In this document: positions 60,620 to 64,000 of the stretch, in pieces
Layout: every line of letters begins with the position of its first letter
How positions within the stretch are numbered: the first letter of the stretch is position 1
DNA from: Aeromonas veronii
GTDB taxonomy: Bacteria > Pseudomonadota > Gammaproteobacteria > Enterobacterales > Aeromonadaceae
Direction: 5' to 3'
DNA length: 64,000 bases
Assembly: GCF_040215105.1 (NCBI RefSeq)
Contig: NZ_CP157875.1
Span: forward strand, 797,501-861,500
Translations under genes and position numbers: made by a program
Notes under the pieces: generated by a model
What the model was told of the DNA's origin: nothing
Database searches by the model: none
Seen by the model: the letters and a program-made list of their open reading frames with translations, nothing else

Positions 60620-61552
60620 ATGAACGTGGCTGAGTTGCCGACTGCAATTTTTTTGATGGGGCCGACGGCCTCCGGCAAGACGGATCTCGCCATCGAACTG
60701 TGCAAGGCCCTGCCCTGCGACATCATCAGCGTGGACTCCGCGCTCATCTATCGCGGCATGGATATCGGCACTGCCAAGCCGACGGCCGCCGAACTGGCGC
60801 TGTCGCCGCACCGCCTGATCGACATTCTCGATCCCGCGTTGAGTTATTCGGCGGCGGATTTTTGTCGTGATGCCTTGCGGGAGATGGGCGACATCGCCGA
60901 ACGGGGTCGCATCCCGCTGCTGGTGGGGGGCACCATGCTCTATTTCAAGGCGCTGCTGGAAGGGCTTTCCCCCCTGCCGCCCGCGGATCCGGCCATCCGG
61001 GCCGACATCGAGGCACAGGCCGCCAGCCTCGGCTGGCAGGCGCTGCACGACGAACTGGTGCGCATCGACCCGGTGGCGGGGGCCCGCATTCACCCCAACG
61101 ATCCGCAGCGGCTCAGTCGGGCGTTGGAGGTCTATCGCATCAGCGGCAAGACGCTCACCGAGCTGACCCAGGTTCAGGGGGAAGGGTTGCCCTATCGGGT
61201 GCACCAGTTTGCCATCGCGCCCTCCGATCGCGCCTTGCTGCACCAGCGCATCGAGCAGCGCTTCGATCTGATGCTGCAGAACGGCTTCGAGCAAGAGGTC
61301 AGGGGACTTTATGAGAGGGGGGATCTCACCCCGGATCTGCCTTCCATCCGCTGTGTTGGCTACCGCCAAATGTGGGACTACCTGATGGGGGAAGTCGGAT
61401 ATGATGAGATGCGTTATCGTGGCATCGTGGCCACCCGCCAATTGGCCAAGCGTCAGATGACCTGGTTGCGCGGCTGGTCTGATTTGACCTGGTTGGAATC
61501 TGGTGAGTCTGGCAATCTGGCAAGGGTCGTCACCCGTGCTGGTGCGGCTTGA
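60620..61552 (+). CDS. miaA: tRNA dimethylallyltransferase MiaA
   Basis: MiaA adds dimethylallyl to A37 of tRNAs reading UNN codons. The 310-residue protein has the P-loop [32 protein letters not shown] and the C-terminal [16 protein letters not shown] signature. Start choice is ATG 60620 or GTG 60626; gaggaag fits the GTG spacing slightly better, a two-residue difference. Confidence 0.96.
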   Translation: MNVAELPTAIFLMGPTASGKTDLAIELCKALPCDIISVDSALIYRGMDIGTAKPTAAELALSPHRLIDILDPALSYSAADFCRDALREMGDIAERGRIPLLVGGTMLYFKALLEGLSPLPPADPAIRADIEAQAASLGWQALHDELVRIDPVAGARIHPNDPQRLSRALEVYRISGKTLTELTQVQGEGLPYRVHQFAIAPSDRALLHQRIEQRFDLMLQNGFEQEVRGLYERGDLTPDLPSIRCVGYRQMWDYLMGEVGYDEMRYRGIVATRQLAKRQMTWLRGWSDLTWLESGESGNLARVVTRAGAA

Positions 61553-61561
61553 CACTCCCTG

Positions 61562-61567
61562 TATAAT
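61562..61567 (+). promoter_or_regulatory. Possible hfq promoter -10 box
   Basis: A consensus tataat lies 59 bases before the hfq ATG, just after miaA. The -35 region is not convincing, so this is tentative; E. coli hfq does have promoters of its own in this area. Confidence 0.35.
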
Positions 61568-61625
61568 CAGGTTGTTATATTGATCTCCGGTGTTTAAAAA
61601 ACAACAAACTATAAGGAAAAGAAAG

Positions 61626-61889
61626 ATGGCTAAGGGGCAATCTCTCCAAGACCCGTTTTTGAATGCGCTGCGCCGTGAGCGGATTCCTGTTTCTATCTAT
61701 TTGGTTAACGGCATCAAACTGCAGGGTCAGATCGAATCGTTTGACCAGTTTGTCATTTTGCTGAAAAACACCGTGAGCCAGATGGTTTACAAGCACGCCA
61801 TTTCTACCGTGGTGCCGGCCCGTGCCGTCAACCATCATCAGCACGCCCCGGGCGCTGCCGGTGAAGAGCAGGGTGAAGCCGAGGCGTGA
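61626..61889 (+). CDS. hfq: RNA chaperone Hfq
   Basis: Hfq pairs small RNAs with messages as a hexameric ring. The 87-residue protein starts [23 protein letters not shown]. It has Sm1 ([21 protein letters not shown]) and Sm2 (YKHAIST), with the KH dipeptide used in proximal-face RNA binding. The C-terminal tail is short (20 residues; [10 protein letters not shown], then acidic) compared with the 102-residue E. coli protein. Confidence 0.98.
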   Translation: MAKGQSLQDPFLNALRRERIPVSIYLVNGIKLQGQIESFDQFVILLKNTVSQMVYKHAISTVVPARAVNHHQHAPGAAGEEQGEAEA

Positions 61890-61952
61890 TAGCTGGCGGC
61901 GAGCAGACTCGCCAACTCGGATTCATCGTGAAAACTGTTAAGGAGCAAGCGC

Positions 61953-63239
61953 TTGTTTGACCGTTATGAAGCTGGTGAACAGGCCGTTCTGGTACATGTC
62001 AACTTCAGTGATGAGGGTGAGCGGGAAGATCTGGAAGAGCTCAAGATGTTGGTGAGCTCGGCTGGTGTCAATGCGCTGGGGGTGATCACCACCAGTCGCA
62101 GTGCGCCCAGTGCCAAGTTTTTTGTCGGTAGTGGCAAGGCGGAAGAGATCGCGGACCAGGTGCAGATGCTGGATGCTGACGTGGTCATCTTCAACCATGC
62201 CCTGACCCCCGCCCAGGAGCGAAACCTGGAGCGTCTGTTCCAGTGCCGGGTGGTGGACAGAACCGGCCTGATCCTGGATATCTTCGCCCAGCGTGCCCGT
62301 ACTCACGAAGGCAAGTTGCAGGTCGAACTGGCCCAATTGCGCCATCTTTCTACTCGTCTGGTCCGCGGCTGGACCCACCTTGAACGTCAGAAGGGGGGGA
62401 TAGGCCTGCGCGGCCCGGGCGAAACCCAGCTTGAAACCGACCGACGCCTGCTGCGGGAACGCATCAAGGCGATTTTGCGTCGACTCGACAAGGTGGCGAA
62501 GCAGCGGGAGCAGGGGCGTCGTGCCCGCAACCGCAACGAAGTGCCGACGGTTTCTCTGGTTGGCTACACCAACGCCGGAAAATCCACTTTGTTCAACCAA
62601 CTTACAGATGCCAGCGTGTATGCTGCCGACCAACTGTTCGCAACTCTGGACCCTACCCTGCGTAAATTGGTGATCCAGGATGTGGGTGATGTGATTTTGG
62701 CGGATACAGTTGGATTTATTCGACACTTGCCCCATGATCTGGTCGCGGCCTTCAAGGCGACGCTGCAGGAGACCCGCGAAGCGGATCTGCTGCTGCACGT
62801 GGTGGACTGTGCCGACGAGCAGATGCAGGAGAATGTCGATTCGGTACAGACCGTTCTGGCCGAGATCGAGGCGGATGACCGTCCCCAGCTGATGATCTGC
62901 AACAAGATCGACAAGCTGGCCGACAGACCCGCCGGTCTGGAACGGGATGAAGAAGGGCGCCCGGTACGGGTCTGGCTATCCGCCCAGACCGGGGAGGGCA
63001 GTGAATACCTGTTCCAGGCCCTGACCGAGTTGCTGGCCGGATCCATGGTCCATCACACCCTGCAATTACCCCCTTCGGCCGCCAGATTGCGCAGTGCGCT
63101 CTATCGGCTCAAGGGCATCGAGCAGGAAGGTTTCAGCGAGGAGGGGGATTTTGTCCTGGAGGTGCGCTTGCAAGTGGCCGACTGGAACCGCCTCATGAAG
63201 CAAGAAGGTGAGAGTTTACAACGCTTTATCAGACATTGA
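61953..63239 (+). CDS. hflX: Ribosome-associated GTPase HflX
   Basis: HflX splits stalled ribosomes under stress. The 428-residue protein starts at TTG 61953, with aaggag 7 bases upstream; the conserved family start MFDRYEAGEQAVLVHV supports this unusual codon. It has the HflX domain, a coiled coil with GGIGLRGPGETQLETDRR, and the GTPase motifs GYTNAGKST, DTVGFI and NKID. It lies 63 bp after hfq. Confidence 0.96.
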   Translation: MFDRYEAGEQAVLVHVNFSDEGEREDLEELKMLVSSAGVNALGVITTSRSAPSAKFFVGSGKAEEIADQVQMLDADVVIFNHALTPAQERNLERLFQCRVVDRTGLILDIFAQRARTHEGKLQVELAQLRHLSTRLVRGWTHLERQKGGIGLRGPGETQLETDRRLLRERIKAILRRLDKVAKQREQGRRARNRNEVPTVSLVGYTNAGKSTLFNQLTDASVYAADQLFATLDPTLRKLVIQDVGDVILADTVGFIRHLPHDLVAAFKATLQETREADLLLHVVDCADEQMQENVDSVQTVLAEIEADDRPQLMICNKIDKLADRPAGLERDEEGRPVRVWLSAQTGEGSEYLFQALTELLAGSMVHHTLQLPPSAARLRSALYRLKGIEQEGFSEEGDFVLEVRLQVADWNRLMKQEGESLQRFIRH

Positions 63240-63330
63240 TGAGTTCATGATGATGAGTGCCTAGCCGCCTCGTCATCCCTTGATGTTCGATAGAGATGAT
63301 ATCCATCCGCATGTATTAATGGAGACGCTG

Positions 63331-64000
63331 ATGGCTTGGAATGAGCCTGGTAACAACGGCAAAGACCGTGACCCTTGGGGGAATAACGGCAAGAATCAGG
63401 GACCTCCTGATTTGGATGAGATGCTGCGCAAGGTGAGTCGCCGTTTCGGTGGCCTGCTGGGTGGCGGCAAGTCGGGTGGCGGTGATGTGGGCAAGTTTGG
63501 CCTCTCCATCGCCCTGGTGGTCGCCGTGGTGGTGTGGGTCGTCAGCGGCTTCTACACCGTTCGCGAGGCCGAGCGTGGCGTGGTGCTGCGCTTCGGGGAG
63601 TACTCCCACAATGTGGATCCCGGCCTGCGCTGGAAACCGACCTTCATCGACAAGGTGATCCCGGTGGATGTGGAGTCCGTGCGCTCCCTGCCCGCCTCCG
63701 GCTTCATGTTGACCCAGGACGAGAACGTGGTTCGGGTCGAGATGGACGTGCAGTATCGCGTGGTTGACCCTGAGCAGTACCTGTTCAGCGTGACCAATGC
63801 GGACGAAAGCCTGAGCCAGGCCACCGACAGCGCCCTGCGCTACGTGGTGGGTCACACCAAGATGGACGACGTGCTGACCACCGGTCGTGAGAAGGTGCGT
63901 CAGGAGACCTGGCAGGTGATCGATGGCATCATCGAGCCCTACCACATGGGTCTGCAGATCGTCGACGTCAACTTCCTGCCGGCGCGTCCGCCGGAAGAGG
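63331..64000 (+). CDS. hflK: FtsH protease modulator HflK (partial)
   Basis: HflK with HflC forms a membrane complex that surrounds FtsH and restrains it. The visible 223 residues start MAWNEPGNNGKDRDPWGNN and include a glycine-rich stretch, one membrane helix (about 58-76), then the SPFH/band-7 domain beginning YTVREAERGVVLRFGEY. The gene continues beyond the window. The ATG at 63331 has ggaga upstream. hflC is expected next. Confidence 0.95.
   Translation, partial: MAWNEPGNNGKDRDPWGNNGKNQGPPDLDEMLRKVSRRFGGLLGGGKSGGGDVGKFGLSIALVVAVVVWVVSGFYTVREAERGVVLRFGEYSHNVDPGLRWKPTFIDKVIPVDVESVRSLPASGFMLTQDENVVRVEMDVQYRVVDPEQYLFSVTNADESLSQATDSALRYVVGHTKMDDVLTTGREKVRQETWQVIDGIIEPYHMGLQIVDVNFLPARPPEE

Overview
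The window is a gene-dense, GC-rich chromosome segment from a gammaproteobacterium, most probably Aeromonas. The evidence is the gene order (gcvR-bcp / dapA-bamC-purC, ackA-pta next to yfbV and yfbU, nnr-tsaE-amiB-mutL-miaA-hfq-hflX-hflK), close similarity of many products to E. coli and Vibrio orthologs, and a split cobalamin-dependent ribonucleotide reductase. The genus call is inference; no search was run. I see no insertion sequence, prophage, CRISPR array or tRNA gene.

Layout. Positions 1-1006 hold the 3' end of an rRNA operon (23S end, 5S, terminator), followed by a gap with an 8-bp tandem repeat. At 1.5-6.7 kb are a small lipoprotein, nrdJa-nrdJb behind a pair of NrdR-like boxes, and a PIN-PhoH ATPase. 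At 6.7-10.3 kb is thiBPQ (minus strand) under a TPP riboswitch, then a stand-alone PilZ protein and a periplasmic transglutaminase-like protein. At 11.7-16.9 kb is leuABCD (minus strand) with a leader peptide containing four consecutive Leu codons and an attenuator. The leuA 3' end is repeated twice between leuA and leuB, and a small copy of the leuD start lies between leuC and leuD. At 17-22.3 kb are a TetR regulator, a PAP2 phosphatase-glycosyltransferase pair, a 50-residue ORF, and ilvIH. At 22.7-26.1 kb is ackA-pta (minus strand), with yfbV divergent from it across an intergenic region holding three inverted repeats.

At 26.9-34 kb are yfbU, bcp and gcvR, then dapA-bamC-purC, then a divergent short-chain dehydrogenase/LysR pair. 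At 34-37.1 kb are a YccT-like protein, a HIT-like protein, a CheX-like protein and a DUF2860 outer-membrane protein. At 37.3-49.1 kb is a signalling block: arcB-dgt, two tiny genes (one DUF1127-like), then a BvgS/EvgS-type hybrid kinase overlapping a REC-EAL c-di-GMP phosphodiesterase and followed by a chemoreceptor. At 49.2-52.5 kb are rfaH and metNIQ behind tandem MetJ boxes. At 53-55 kb are ppgK and queG. From 55.1 kb to the end runs the nnr-tsaE-amiB-mutL-miaA-hfq-hflX-hflK cluster; hflK runs off the window.

How the genes work together. Branched-chain amino acid synthesis (ilvIH, leuABCD), acetate metabolism (ackA-pta), anaerobic redox control (arcB) and nutrient-responsive uptake (thiBPQ, metNIQ) dominate. 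Each uptake or biosynthesis operon keeps a recognisable control element. The least conventional parts are the kinase/REC-EAL/chemoreceptor module, an ArcB with Tyr in place of redox Cys241, and the tandem end-duplications inside the leu operon.
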